In this document: piece after piece, positions 1 through 13,394 of the stretch | How positions within the stretch are numbered: position 1 is the stretch's first letter | How the letters are laid out: each line of letters begins with the position of its first letter | Assembly (NCBI GenBank): GCA_000827265.1 | Contig: KN834749.1 | Coordinates: 2,035,500-2,099,499, forward strand | Source of the DNA: Collybiopsis luxurians FD-317 M1 | Lineage: Eukaryota > Basidiomycota > Agaricomycetes > Agaricales > Omphalotaceae | Length of the DNA stretch: 64,000 bases | Direction: 5' to 3' | The notes under the pieces: generated by a model | What the model was told of the DNA's origin: nothing | What the model saw: only the letters and a program-made list of their open reading frames with translations | Database searches by the model: none | Translations under genes and position numbers: made by a program

Positions 1-156
1 TGTCTTTTGTTATGCATATCATTGAACGCGCTATAGGTGAACGTTCTCTCAAGCGTGTTCACGAGTATCTGGATAAGTTTAGTCTGAACGGAGGCAATGA
101 TGTTGCGGTAAAGCGATGTTTTAACATGTACTCTATATACTGTACAAACCAGATCA

Positions 157-1089
157 TTACGGTTTTGCCGCTTGCGAGATAACTTTGCTGAGTTCTGGTG
201 ACGAAAGGTTAATGAAATTTGTGAGGTACATGTTCAAATAACTTACGAGGGAGCTTGATATTTTCCTGAACCACAACGGCCTCAATCTGGTTGTCAGGAT
301 TGGGGGGAATATTGACAATTGTGCCCTCCGAATTGAGAGTCCATCCGAGTTTGTCAATATACGCTTTTAGCTCTTCTGAAGCTGCAAAAAGGGTAAGAAC
401 ACGTCTGAGAACGGACAAACCTGTACTCACTCTGCAGATTGAGATACAAACTCAATCGATCCGTACCGATTCGAGTAAAGGTTGACTTGACTGCACGAAT
501 GACAACTTCGCGTATCGAATCCTCAAAACCTGCAACTTCAACGGTGTAATTATCTCTCAGACTGTCTAGCTGGTCTGAGCGATACGCTCTCCAAAATGCA
601 GGGAACCGACATCGGTACAGAAGGTGATGTAGTCCATTCAAAACTGGGAGGAGAGCAGGAAGAGGATCAGGTTCATCAAGGGTAGCATTTGGTGGTCTCT
701 CGTCGAGGAGAGATATGCACAGATTGAAATCAGGTAGAGGCACAGCGCCGAGTGCTTTTATGAGAATGTTAATGACCACGTCGGGGTTGTAAAGATCTGG
801 ATTGAACTGGTAACTAGAAGGGAGTCGATAAATGATCGAAGATTGAAAATGACTGAGGTGCATACAGCTTTAAGATGGCTAGATTGGCTAAACAATCATA
901 TTCCTGACTCCGTATTTGATGATAAAGGTAGTCTTCGAGGATACCAACATTTGAGGGATTGTATCGGTCTGCACAGGCCAAATGACACGGCAATTTACGG
1001 AAAAGGGCCAAGATTCACTGACCTACGCCAGATACAAGATTTTCAATAAGTTCTGTCCTCGTCGGAGGTGAAATCCAGGAAGCAGCCAT
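157..1089 (-). CDS. eIF3k: Translation initiation factor eIF3 subunit K
   Basis: Small non-core subunit of the eIF3 complex that organises 40S recruitment in the cytoplasm. Spliced exons read DRYNPSNVGILEDYLYHQ, then LYQFNPDLYN, then SLLDERPP and a C-terminal part with KLGWTLNSEGTIVNIPPNPD, all matching the PCI/CSN8-type eIF3k family in order and at about the usual length. The start at 1089 (MAASWISPPTRTELIENL) is chosen because it splices in phase (GTAG|gtcagt..cag|AC) into the conserved VDRYNPSN. The last short exon gives a tail ending KVISQAAKP before TAA at 157. Four or five short introns are needed. It lies head to head with the WDR5-like gene, with 84 bp between start codons, so expression of the two is probably linked. 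Identity is secure; exact exon edges are inferred. Confidence 0.92.
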
Positions 1090-1173
1090 AAATTTCGAAA
1101 GGCGGTCGTGGGCGTCGAGACGAAAAACTTTTTACAAAGCCGACCACGTGCTCTCTTCGATCTTTCGCTCAAG
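1090..1173. promoter_or_regulatory. Very short bidirectional promoter between eIF3k and WDR5-like gene
   Basis: Only 84 bp separate the two divergent ATG codons, so this stretch, plus whatever lies inside the first exons, must hold both promoters and both 5' UTRs. It contains a CCACGTG E-box-like palindrome near 1143-1149 and no clear TATA box. The function is inferred from geometry alone. Confidence 0.5.
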
Positions 1174-2586
<1,413 letters not shown>

Positions 2587-2706
2587 AGTAAATGTGTAAC
2601 CAAAGTAGTACTAATAGTGAGCGACTACAGCTGAGTAGCAGTGAGTCAGCATTTCCGTCATTGTTTCCAGACGATTCTAGATGATGCCGGTCGGCACCGG
2701 ATGGGG

Positions 2707-2714
2707 TATATAAG
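2707..2714 (+). promoter_or_regulatory. TATA box of the polyubiquitin gene
   Basis: TATATAAG sits about 84 bp upstream of the polyubiquitin ATG in a short 211-bp intergenic gap. Its position suits a strong, inducible housekeeping promoter, and few other genes here show such a clear TATA element. The function is inferred from motif and place. Confidence 0.5.
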
Positions 2715-2770
2715 CATTGGGGCCACCTGGCAACGCCTTTCAACACCTTTATTTCAAACCACAAACTTAG

Positions 2771-4107
<1,337 letters not shown>

Positions 4108-4209
4108 TTGGTCTTCACATCTGGACGTTCAGTATTACATATTGTTTACTTAGTCATTCTTAGTACATTCGTTTACATGTCGGCATATAATGATGAATTG
4201 TTTTATATA

Positions 4210-5232
4210 TCAAGTTCCGAGAGAATTACTGGAAGCATTCTTACGCCTTCTCTTTCGCCTGCGAGAGCTGCTGGACTCGCCCTTTGCGATGTTCATTTCC
4301 CCTGAACTACCCTCTTCATTGCCTTCGTCTGTCCGTTTCCGCTTTCCAGGGGCAGCGGGAGCATTTGAGCTCTCTTGTGCATTATCATGAATCTTCGCCG
4401 CAGGAGGAAGTTCCTTTTTCCTTTTTTTGACACTTAACGGGTTCGGTCCCTTGGATCGTAGCCTCTTTTTGGGTGGCTCTGTCACCGTCGATGAAGATGT
4501 CAGGAGAGCCTTTTCGGCAGAAGTGGTGGAATTGAGAGCTCCTTGTTCTTTCTGTATTGTTTGTTCAGCATGAGCATTCTTGAAGGGAGCAGATTGTCAT
4601 ACCAGGGCTTTGGCTCTTAATGTTGCGCCGCTTGGAGGCTCCAAAATCATCACAGAGCGATTGATATGGACTATCGGTACGGCGCAGATCAGCCTGAGTT
4701 TGCTTCTGAGGGGGTTTGATTGCGTAGCGATAACGTAGCGATGTTTATTCGAATCGCCTGGAATTTTTCTAAGCTGAGACCGCTAATCCACGGCGAATGT
4801 GTGACCTACCAACCACACTAGCTAGGCAGTCATCTCCCGGGATAGCCTCTTTATGATTACATTTCCTACGTTCAAAATTTTTCGCTAGGTCCACTGCCGG
4901 CTGCTGTCCCCGCTGGAGATATAATTCATGTATGCAGCATTGAGTGATCACTGAAGTACTTGAGCGTGTTCAGTTTCGAGTTTTTGAACGAGAATATTAC
5001 TCACTGGGCTTTACATTTCCTTGAAGGACAGTTTCTAGTTGCTTGACAAGTTCAATTTTGTGGTCTACTGAATCCTTGCAAAGTTGCGAGTCAACTGGAA
5101 AAGGGTAAGTGTGAATTATTTAATGAAATTATCTGTTTACTGACCGAGTACCTGATAAGGCTGTCGAAAACCGAAAGACATGGAATAAAGTCCCATGAGT
5201 TTTCGATACGTTTTGGCTCGCTTTTGCCTCAT
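4210..5232 (-). CDS. UTP23: rRNA-processing protein UTP23
   Basis: PIN-like protein of the small-subunit processome, needed in the nucleolus for 18S rRNA maturation and release of snR30. The start MRQKRAKTYRKLMGLYSMSF leads into GFRQPYQV, then (after an intron) DSQLCKDSVDHKIELVKQLE, then a Cys/His cluster (QCCIHELYL...KCNHKEAIPG.DCL), the usual zinc site of this family. Next come NKHRYVIATQ and VPIVHINRSVMILEPPS, and a basic tail with SKGPNPLSVKKRKK, the UTP23 hallmark (GPNPLS followed by Lys). Four exons or more. Start codons of this gene and EMC7 are 114 bp apart on opposite strands. The PIN catalytic acids are usually degenerate in UTP23, so an RNA-binding rather than nuclease role is likely. 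Confidence 0.92.
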
Positions 5233-5346
5233 ATTGAATGCCGAAAGGGGGGATGGAGATGGAGGTCGGAAAGACTAATAATTTAAGGCGCTTATTTAGC
5301 GCTTACTCATTTACGCGCCTCAAACTCCCTTTAACCTTTTTCCGTC

Positions 5347-6363
5347 ATGCCAATGTGGACGTTGTTGCTGTTCCTCGGGTATGTGCAGAATTTCTTCAAG
5401 ATTTTTGCTGCTCAACGATGATTAGATTTCTGTCTCTAGGTACCACTGCAGTAGATATCAACGGTCGTATTACTTGGAACGACGTGTGTCGTGGTATGTT
5501 GCAAGTTTTGCTGCACAGCTAAAAACGCGTTTTTGATGGTGGAACTATCAGGATACAACGAGCTTGGTCATTCTAAAGTTGTGTTGGACAATGAAGACTT
5601 TAGTGGTGGAGTTTTGAAGAATGGTTCATTTCTGATGTCAGTAAATGCGTCCAAAGGAAGCAAACCAGTACTGACTGTTCGATAGACCAAATGTACCCTC
5701 TGGGACATACTTACTTTCCGTCATCTCCCATGATTATCTATTTGACCAGGTGCGCGCGCACGAGGTGCTGGAATTTTGTCTTTTTCTGACACACATTCCC
5801 AGCTACGCGTAGACGTTACCGACTCTAATGTCGAAGTACGCTCTTATATTCCTGGAACTCCAATGAACCCTTCTTCTCCAGTCATACTGCCGTACCCTAT
5901 CAGACTTGCTGCTCGTCAGAAACTCAACTATTTTGTACCGCTGGAATCCTTCGATGTTATGGGCATGCTCAAAAACCCTATGATACTCATGATGGTCTTC
6001 GCTGGCGGACTTGTTTTGGGCATGCCGTATCTCATGGTATGAAGGTTTTTCACCTATCATTCAAAGTTCATCACCGTTCTCTCTTTTACAGAAAAATTTG
6101 GATCCTGAATCTCTTGAAGAATTAAAGAGGGAGCAAGCCAAGATGTCACAGGCACAAAGTGCTCTTACAAGCGGCGATTTTAAATCAGGGTAAGTCGAGA
6201 TGATTTAAACCTGTCTCAGCCCTGATCTCGTTGTACCAGATTTTCTGCACTTATGGCTGCTGCTTCGGGACAAGATCAGGCGTCGTCGTCACAATCAGCA
6301 TCTCCTCAAGCTCCTCGTGCACAAGCGGGAAGCAGGAGTCGAGGCAAGGGCAAGAGGCGATAG
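5347..6363 (+). CDS. EMC7: ER membrane protein complex subunit 7
   Basis: Single-pass subunit of the EMC insertase, with a lumenal beta-sandwich domain. Spliced reading: signal peptide MPMWTLLLFLG, TTAVDINGRITWNDVC, YNELGHSKVVLDNEDF, LKNGSFL, PNVPSGTYLLSVISHDYLFD, LRVDVTDSNVEVRSYI, LPYPIRLAARQKLNYFVP, the membrane anchor after LKNPMILMMVFAGGLVLG, then a cytosolic tail rich in Gln/Ser/Arg ending GSRSRGKGKRR. The PSGTYLLSV and PYP motifs and the NPMILMMV anchor are diagnostic for EMC7 (yeast Sop4). Five introns or so. It shares a 114-bp divergent promoter region with UTP23 and converges on the small unknown gene downstream. Confidence 0.92.
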
Positions 6364-6522
6364 GCAGTGTGTTTGCACTTTGCAACGACCATATGTACAG
6401 TAGCAATCTAATACATTATATTATATCCAAGCAAGAGCGGCAAGACTTCCCCTTGCTTCCTGGCTATGTACCAATGCTACGAGCCCTTGCCCGTTGATCC
6501 TGTCGACATGAGACTCGGACCA

Positions 6523-7028
6523 TCAGAGTTGAGAGCTCGGCGAATAGCCAAATTTCTGCCAAATCCTATTTTAGATTTACAACGTATAATATCGCAGATG
6601 AGAACTTGCCTTTGTTTGAACTGGGCAATAACATTGTGAGGTGACGGTCTTTCACCTGGAGGTGCGAGCCTATAAAAGGATTTATGAGTGATCATCTTGA
6701 TCGGTTGGACCAACACCAACTTGTCCTCTGCTGGAGCTCCAGTTGCCTCTATGATGTACATTCTGTCGTTACGCTTGTCCTCAGCCACAGCTGCACCAGG
6801 TGCTTCACCAATTTTAACACCAGTCACAGCCAGCGTTCTTGAAGTACTGGTTACTATCGGTTTCTGTGAATTTGGGTCGTAATCAAGCAGCAAAACATGT
6901 TCATCTGGATGCTGTGGAAGCAAAGCCAAAGGAGAATCGTCTGCGTAATGATATTGAATTGTCGGATGACCCAAAGTGGAAGAACTGGCCGGCTGAGTGG
7001 AGAATAGAATATAATAGGGCGGGTCCAT
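6523..7028 (-). CDS. Small conserved-looking unknown protein, probable GC-AG intron
   Basis: Not recognised. Reads MDPPYYILFSTQPASSSTLG, HPTIQYHYADDSPLALLP, DEHVLLLDYDP, then an acidic/Ala stretch, EDKLVLVQPIKMITHKSFYR and PHNVIAQFKQR. The start at 7028 is the first ATG of the conserved-looking part; an upstream in-frame ATG at 7070 exists. Without splicing the frame runs to 6477. A 44-nt intron beginning GCAAGT after CAAAG and ending AATAG would instead give the tail RIWQKFGYSPSSQL and a stop at 6523, which looks more protein-like. I prefer the spliced form. No membrane segment or signal peptide is seen. It converges on EMC7 and has its start 248 bp from the CAP gene start. Confidence 0.6.
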
Positions 7029-7276
7029 GATGGTAGGTGTAGAAACGCGTGCTTTCTGACAAGCTACCAAGCAAGAATGGTACGGTCAGTATGGCAACTT
7101 GATGGACGTGATAATCTTCATTTAAAAGACCTAGGACCGTATAAGAATGGTTCATTTCATCTTTGCAGCAACTTTTCTCCTTCCCTTTCCACATACAGGC
7201 GTCCCCCGACGACTGACGACTATTCCTTCCTTTTCCCCCTACCTTCTTTTCTTTTTCTCAGCTTTTTAGCTCCAAC

Positions 7277-8669
7277 ATGACGCGTCTCGCTGTACTTTTC
7301 ACCTCTGCCGTCATTCTCGTTGCGGTCCCTTTTGGGTCTGCTGGACCAGCCTGTGCCCGGAAACATTGGCAACAACAGTCTTGTATTGAACAATGTAAAG
7401 GCAAGTGGGGCTATCCCGGATTAATGATGGGTTCGAGTCGTTTCGGCGACGTGATTCAAAAGGCAGCAACGGATGATTGGAGCTCCATAATCGCTTCAGC
7501 CTGTGGAACCTCGTGGGTTATAGTTATCTTGCATTCAAAGATCATACGTTTTCAACGAGTTTTTCCATAGTACTGCCAGTTCCGCGTCTGCTACAAGCGT
7601 CGCGGGTGCTGTAGGCCATTCTCCGACCATAACTCAGTCCGAATTAACCACACAAGTCACATTATCCTCATCATCATCTGTATTGTCTTCTTCCTCTGCT
7701 GCTACTTCTGTCAGCGTATCCGTCGCGACGTCCGCCATCTCTTCGAGCTCTAGCGAAGTCGTTTCTTCCACGAGTTCTGTTGCCCCAACCCCTACTCCTA
7801 GCTCTTCTTCCACGGAAGAACAGCCTTCTTCTACAGAACAACAGCCTCCTTCCACTAGCACTTCCGTTTTCATTCCCCCAACTACTTCCTCCACCGTCGA
7901 GCAGGCTGCTCCCACTACTTCTTCCACTCCTGCCCCGCCCGCTACTTCAGCTGCCTCTAGTTCTTCTAGTTCCTCTGACTCGTCGTCTGGCTCTGGATCC
8001 AACGGATCAGGTGCCTCTGACAGTGATGTCCAAGCATACCTCTCTGCTCACAACTCGCTTCGTGCGCAACACGGTGCTTCTGCCCTTACCTGGAGTAACG
8101 ACGCAGCCGCCAAGGCCCAACAGTGGGCAAATGGTTGCGTTTTCCAGCATTCTGGAGGATCTCTCGGTCCTTTTGGAGGTAAGTATCACGCCAGGATCGA
8201 TTGCCCAAATTTCTCAACGTTTGCCTTCAGAAAATTTGGCAGCAGGCACGGGTGATGGATATGGTATCCCACAGGCAATTGCGTCCTGGGCCAACGAAGC
8301 TTGTTAGTGAATTACACTAAACTTGCATTAGCTTCCTAATTAATGTCCTGCCCGACAGCTCAATATGATCCCAGCAATCCTCAAGCTTCCCATTTCACTC
8401 AAATGGTATGGAAAGCGACTACACAAGTAGGATGTGCTCTAGCGCAATGCAACGGAATCTTTGATCCCAGTTTCGGAGTGAGTTGACTTTGTAACGATAC
8501 TGCGTTGCTTAAAATTCTCACATTGTTACCATTTTCTAGTTGGCCCATTACTACGTATGCGAGTACTCCCCACAAGGCAATGTCATTGGCGAATTTGCGT
8601 AAGTCACTCCTTGCGGCTCACAAGGCATAGTTGCTCAATGGAATTTATAGGCAAAACGTACAAGCTTGA
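7277..8669 (+). CDS. Secreted CAP (SCP/PR-1/Pry) domain protein
   Basis: Signal peptide MTRLAVLFTSAVILVAVPFG, followed by a small Cys-containing module (CARKHWQQQSCIEQCKGKWG...GLMMGS), a long Ser/Thr/Pro linker (about residues 85-210, probably O-glycosylated), and a C-terminal CAP domain. CAP landmarks in order: YLSAHNSLRAQHGASALTW, WANGCVFQHSGG, the Glu of ENLAAGTG, HFTQMVWKATTQVGCALAQC and YYVCEYSPQGNVIGEF, so both CAP signatures and the His/Glu pocket are present. Yeast relatives (Pry1-3) bind and export sterols and lipids; plant relatives are defence proteins. The natural ligand here is not visible. Five exons; the C-terminal exon is only a few codons (QNVQA). A typical secretome member of a wood or litter fungus. 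Confidence 0.9.
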
Positions 8670-9245
8670 GGCAGATACAGCGCATGTTTTTTATCGCTTT
8701 TTCTCCCCTTTTTGAATTTTCGCTCGCTTTGCTGTGCTTTGCTCCTTACACGTTCATTCGTCGTCAGTCGTTGCTTGTACTTGCATCTGGGATGTTAGCC
8801 TTTGTAGTTTTAACAGAATCTCCGATATTTTGAAGAATTCTATGCAATGTTTCAGAGTGATCTAGTTCTTTGCGCGACGAGGTACGCGTATCGTTTCCAG
8901 AATACTTGAATTTATACATTCCGCTACTTTACAAGTTGGTAAGTACAGAAGGTCACAACTGACTGACGATCCATTAGCATTTAAGCAGTTATTTTTGTGC
9001 CATAGCTCGCATAGGTGGTCCAATATTCGCTCCCTCTGGATCTGCCAGGGGTGGAGTATTTGATATCATCGAATTCCGACGAAAAATCAGAAGGACTGCG
9101 GCAAAATCAGAGATAGAGTCGCATTCCGATAGGAAAGGCGAGTCTGATGAGTAGATGGAAGTGAAGGTGCTGGTTGAAGATGGCAAATGATGAACAATCA
9201 ACGGTAGTCGTGCTAGTGGATGAGATGCGGATGGGATTTGGAGCG
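8670..9245. other. Gene-free stretch between converging CAP and cyclin genes
   Basis: About 575 bp that must hold both 3' UTRs. Reading frames on either strand lack family motifs. The stretch near 9000-9245 is the antisense of low-complexity sequence continuing from the cyclin C-terminus, so a longer alternative cyclin tail is possible but not supported. Confidence 0.4.
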
Positions 9246-9984
9246 TCAATGAACAGGTGAAGGGAAAGAGATTGTTGCGGGCGATTCGCAGTTGAAGAGC
9301 GTGGGGAATTGAGATTTGCGACTAGAACATGGAGAAGCAAGTGAGTGCTGACGGAAAGGTGTTGAAGTCGGTGTGGCCGGAAAAGATGAGAGACTGAGTG
9401 AATCGTAGTGGGCGAGCAAATCCTCCTCTGTGAGCTTGAGCTCCCAATCGAGGACCTCCAGAAATTCTCGTTCAATGCGTCCCACATCGGTTTTGCCGAA
9501 CAATCCGGTGATTCGGGCCCAGTGAACGTTGGGTAAACTCGACTCGTTGAGATACTGTAACTTGGGCATTGGAGTCGTCTTCAGAATAAAGTAGTAACTT
9601 TGCATACCTTACTCGCGACAATCGTAGCACCAAGGAAGACTCTTTCAGGAACAAATTTTGAATCACAGGAGAGTTGAAGGTGCGGCCTAACTCGATCGAT
9701 GTAGGCAAGAGAGGCCAGAACGATGGACAGTGTCAGATGAGCCTTGTTTAAGACTCTCTCTACAAATGTCGCAAAGTTATATCCGTGAGGTAGGTTTCTA
9801 GATATCGAACGACATCGACAGATGGTGGAGTGCTCGCACTCTATTGATATATCAACAGTTACTGAGACGTGGCCCACGATGTATTCTGGTAACAAAGGCT
9901 TGAGCTACACGCCATTCAGGCGTATTGAAAATCTGTTAACGTACCGATGACGGAGCTGGAAACTTCCATGTCCAAAAATTGCAT
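9246..9984 (-). CDS. PHO80/PCL-type cyclin
   Basis: Cyclin box of the PHO80 group: GYNFATFVERVLNKAHLTLS, LASLAYIDRVRPHLQLS, VPERVFLGATIVASK, then across an intron YLNESSLPNVHWARITGLFG, KTDVGRIEREFLEVLDWELK and EEDLLAHYDSL. In yeast these cyclins pair with the Pho85 kinase in phosphate and nutrient signalling and polarity. The proposed start at 9984 (MQFLDMEVSSSVI) splices in phase to YIVGHVS; the first part before the cyclin box is less certain. The C-terminal tail after HYDSL is Ser/Thr/Pro-rich and ends at 9246. Divergent from the DLT1-like gene, 181 bp between starts. Confidence 0.84.
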
Positions 9985-10165
9985 TAGACCGAGAAAGAGT
10001 GAAGACGATGAGCAAACCTGTCGTCTATCTAGACCTGAAATTGTATATATACTTGACCGTTATTATATTGAGTACTTGGAGCATCTGGGCCCTGTCGCGG
10101 CCAGGAGAAACGCCGAACGACGACCGTTCTAGACTTGATAACATACGCTTTGACCGGCTGCTTTC

Positions 10166-11178
10166 ATGCGCTCATCACGATTCGTGAGGCACCTCCTTCA
10201 AATCAGCTACATCCTTCTGGTTCTAGGCACAATATGTGCTTCGCTTCTTTCCTGCGTTGCCCTGCTATCTCAGGCTGTTAGGACTTCACCAAATCGGTCC
10301 TGGAGCAAGAATTTGAATGCTCTTGTCATTGGCGCTTCTTATGTTGCTCTGGTCGGTCTTGTTCGCAAAACTTTATGTCGTACATTTACCCTATCATCCT
10401 AGGCAATTGTCTCTTTGCTCTTCTACGCAAATAGAACGTTGGCTGTTAGGCTAAGGCTTTCTAGATTCTCCCGCGCACACAAGACGATTGCTCGGGGTGA
10501 CGTCCCTGATGTACGTTTCGTTTTACTCTCATTTTCTTTCAGCTGAGGGTCTCCCTTTCAGTCTGTGCACAAGTTCATTACGGAAGAATATGCTAGAACC
10601 TGTTTAATAGCTCACCAGAGCCTTCCGACAGATGCATTTCACGAAGGATGGGGCGGACCAGGTGCGTTTCCTTCCGTTATCAGTCCACTTTCTTTTTCTT
10701 ATTTCCCTTAATCAGGTACTCAGTATGAAGGCATTCGCTTCCGACGTGCTCTGCTGGATACCATTCCCAAAATCGGTAGGCTGCAAGTTGTCGCCCCTTA
10801 GATTCGGGATTGAATGTCTATTTTGTCAGATTCACTAGCCCACCTCGTCATCCCTACACATCCACCGTTGAAACCTTATGCACGCATGATACATCACTTT
10901 CGATTTATTCAACCACTGCTGGCATCAAACGAAGGCGAACTTACGCCATTACATTATTACGACTCTGTTATACAACTCGCAAGGATATCGCATCGAGAAC
11001 CTACAGAAGGGGAATTTGAGCTTGGAATGGAATCGGCAGAGACTATTATACAGGTGTATGTTCATATTCAACTTACTTGTATATAATTTACTGACCCGAG
11101 GATAGGCTGAATGAGTGTCGACTGGAAATGCTAGAAGGGTCCTCAACACAAGTGAATCAAATATCGGAAGAGTCATGA
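10166..11178 (+). CDS. DLT1-like (defect at low temperature) membrane protein
   Basis: Two membrane segments near the N-terminus (ISYILLVLGTICASLLSCVA and, across an intron, ALVIGASYVALAIVSLLFYA), then NRTLAVRLRLSRFSRAH, RGDVPDSVHKFITEEYARTC, GTQYEGIRFRRALLDTIPKI, HPPLKPYARMIHHFRFIQPL, LHYYDSVIQLARISHREPTE and EFELGMESAETIIQVLNECR. Layout and motifs match what I recall of fungal Dlt1, a conserved two-TM protein whose loss causes cold sensitivity in yeast; the molecular role is not known. Five or six exons. The assignment is from memory of the family pattern, so it is moderate; a gene is certain. Confidence 0.65.
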
Positions 11179-11831
11179 CATCTATAACGCATTCCCTCTC
11201 TACACTCTTTGATCATTGTATCTGTGCATAATCTGTTCAGTATTCTGTAATTATAGCTTGCATCTATCTCCAACTGTCGTTATTTCGTTTCAAGCTCAAT
11301 GGCAATTTGTGACTCGGAGAATTCCCTCCGAGTCCTTGACTGTATTCCTCCATCCAGAGCGTTCGCCACTCGAAGCTTTACAGAACTTGAAGCTGCATCT
11401 GGATGTCATAAGGGTGGAGATATCAATGAATCTCTCACTTTTCGTCTTCGAATTGACTCTTAGCAATTGATCGATGACTGGCAGGATTGTGCTATAGGAC
11501 CATCGTTGATAAATACCGTCCAATCATTGCACCGAAACTATGCTGTTTCTCTGTTCTTCAGTAGAGGTACTACCTCGAGTCAATCTGGGATTACTTTCCT
11601 GCGGAAGAAGAAAATTGCAGGAAATTATGCAGTGGTCGAAGGCCTTTATATGGACCTAGAATTGTCGGGGTTGTGCGCAAACTTCGCGAAGAATCTGAAT
11701 CAGGAGCGCTTCAGCTCTTACATTTTGTTTCGTAGACATATACTTCGCGGTGTTTACATATATCTCTCTTCGGATTTGAGATTACAACCACGCAGACCAA
11801 GTTTCATGAAGTAGCATAATTAAGTACACGG
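11179..11831. other. Unassigned stretch between converging DLT1-like and GST-like genes
   Basis: About 650 bp. Plus-strand frames at 11216-11470 and 11467-11814 are open for 80-115 codons but start without a good ATG context, show no known motif and could only be joined by ad hoc splicing. They may be a relic or chance. A stretch with fragments such as ITFLRKKKIAGNYAVVEGLY looks somewhat protein-like. The rest is probably 3' UTR. Confidence 0.35.
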
Positions 11832-13004
11832 TCAGCGCAATTCAGGATACACTTTGTTCCAGCTCGGTCTCTCTGTCCAAGCCTGCCAGTACGACGCAAT
11901 TTTTGGTGGTATGGGCACTTCGAAACTGTTCTCGAAAGTCGGGATTGCCTCTTCCTTCTTTTTGGCACCTAAGGACGCTGCTATTCTTGTGATCCAAGCA
12001 CACAGGTGGTAGTCGTCTACATTACGATTAGACTGATAACAAGTCAACGAGATGACAACACTCACCTTCTCCTGGTATATTTCCTCCTATGAACCCGTTG
12101 GACGGAAGGTAGGAGGAAAGCGCCCCGTTGAAGAACTCCTTGATTTCTTTGAAATGGGCTTGCGATCTGGAAAAGAACTCGTCCTTCGCTGTTTGAGGAG
12201 CTTCGTCTTGGAACAGAGCCAGAAAGGCGCCATTAGAAGCGATTTTCTCTTCGTAGAAAGATCTATGGACTTCAGCTTCTGGGAGAGCCGAGTGATTATT
12301 AAGGGCGGCTTGGCCTGGATTAGAAATACTGAAAATCAAATCCAGTTCTTGAGAGACGGAGAAGGATACTGACGTCCCCCCAGATAGGTCGTTGCCAAAC
12401 CAGACTTGGTCTTCATTTCTTGATCATCGCGCTACAGAGAACAGACAATTAGAAAGAAGCAAAGATTTTCAAGGAGCAAGTAGAGTAATCATACAGAAAG
12501 CAACAATGCGAAGTTGGGATCCAATTTATCCGAGTGTAGAATCTCAATCAATTCAGCATTCGCACTGCCCTTGACGCTGGTTGAGGACTTCTTCAAGAAG
12601 TACGAAATAACGTCGGCAGTAGATGTGAAGATTTGACCCTCAGCCTCAAGCGTAGGTAGCGTCGCATTGGGATTCTTGAAAGCTTTTAGAAATGGTGACT
12701 CGAACGTAGCGACTATAGCTGTACATACCTTGCTGATGAAAGACGGCGCAAAATTTTCTCCTTCGAGTAGGTTTACCGTCTTGTATTCAATGGTGCCCTC
12801 AGGGAAAAGTTCAGCACTAACGAATTCGATTGATGTCAGATGAAACGCTGTAGGCACTCGAACGTTGAACGCGTACGCGGCGAGCTCTGCAGCTGTCAGA
12901 ACGAAGCATCAGTCAAGGTTCACGAAAAGTTAATGAGTATATGCTATATGCACACCTGCAGACCAAACGGATGCTCCGAACATATACAAGACCGGCTTTT
13001 CCAT
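11832..13004 (-). CDS. Glutathione S-transferase-like protein
   Basis: Start MEKPVLYMFGASVWSA splices in phase (TCTGCAG|gtgtgc..gacag|CTGCAGAG) to AAELAAYAFNVRVPTAFHLT, giving the thioredoxin-fold first strand and helix. It continues with TIEYKTVNLLEGENFAPSFI, NPNATLPTLEAEGQIFTSTA (the cis-Pro loop TLPTLE and the T/S-TSTA equivalent of the GSH-contact Glu/Ser motif) and VISYFLKK. The helical C-terminal domain has KDEFFSRSQAHFKEIKEFF, NGFIGGNIPGEGE, WITRIAASLGAK and PSWNKVYPELR. This is a fungal GST-like class seen in agaricomycetes; catalytic class and substrate cannot be read. About 280 residues, six or seven exons. It was easy to miss the first exon, since the second opens at a GTG. Confidence 0.8.
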
Positions 13005-13394
13005 TATTCTTCCGATGTCGAAGCGACTATTTGCGAAAACAAATGAAAGTGTGAAAGGGGTGCTGCGATTTATCAATGATTTTTCGTGCTTAATCAGCTT
13101 GCACAAGTCGCATAATTCCAGACCGGCAAAGGAAGAATTCTTTTGGTCAATCACAAGCTCGGAGAAAACATACGCTCTCGTTTTCACAGGATCTCCGAAA
13201 CAGACCGCATTCCGAACCCGACTCAGTACAAGGGTACTTTCTGCCCCAATCTTACGTTGTATACGGAGATTCCGAAGAGCTCGAATCGTCAGTAGGGATC
13301 GCAAAATAATGTTCCTAAATGCTCGGGGATCGAAAAATCGCACATCCTCGAATAGGGAGTCACATCGATTTCAAGGTAGAGCTCGACAATGGAT

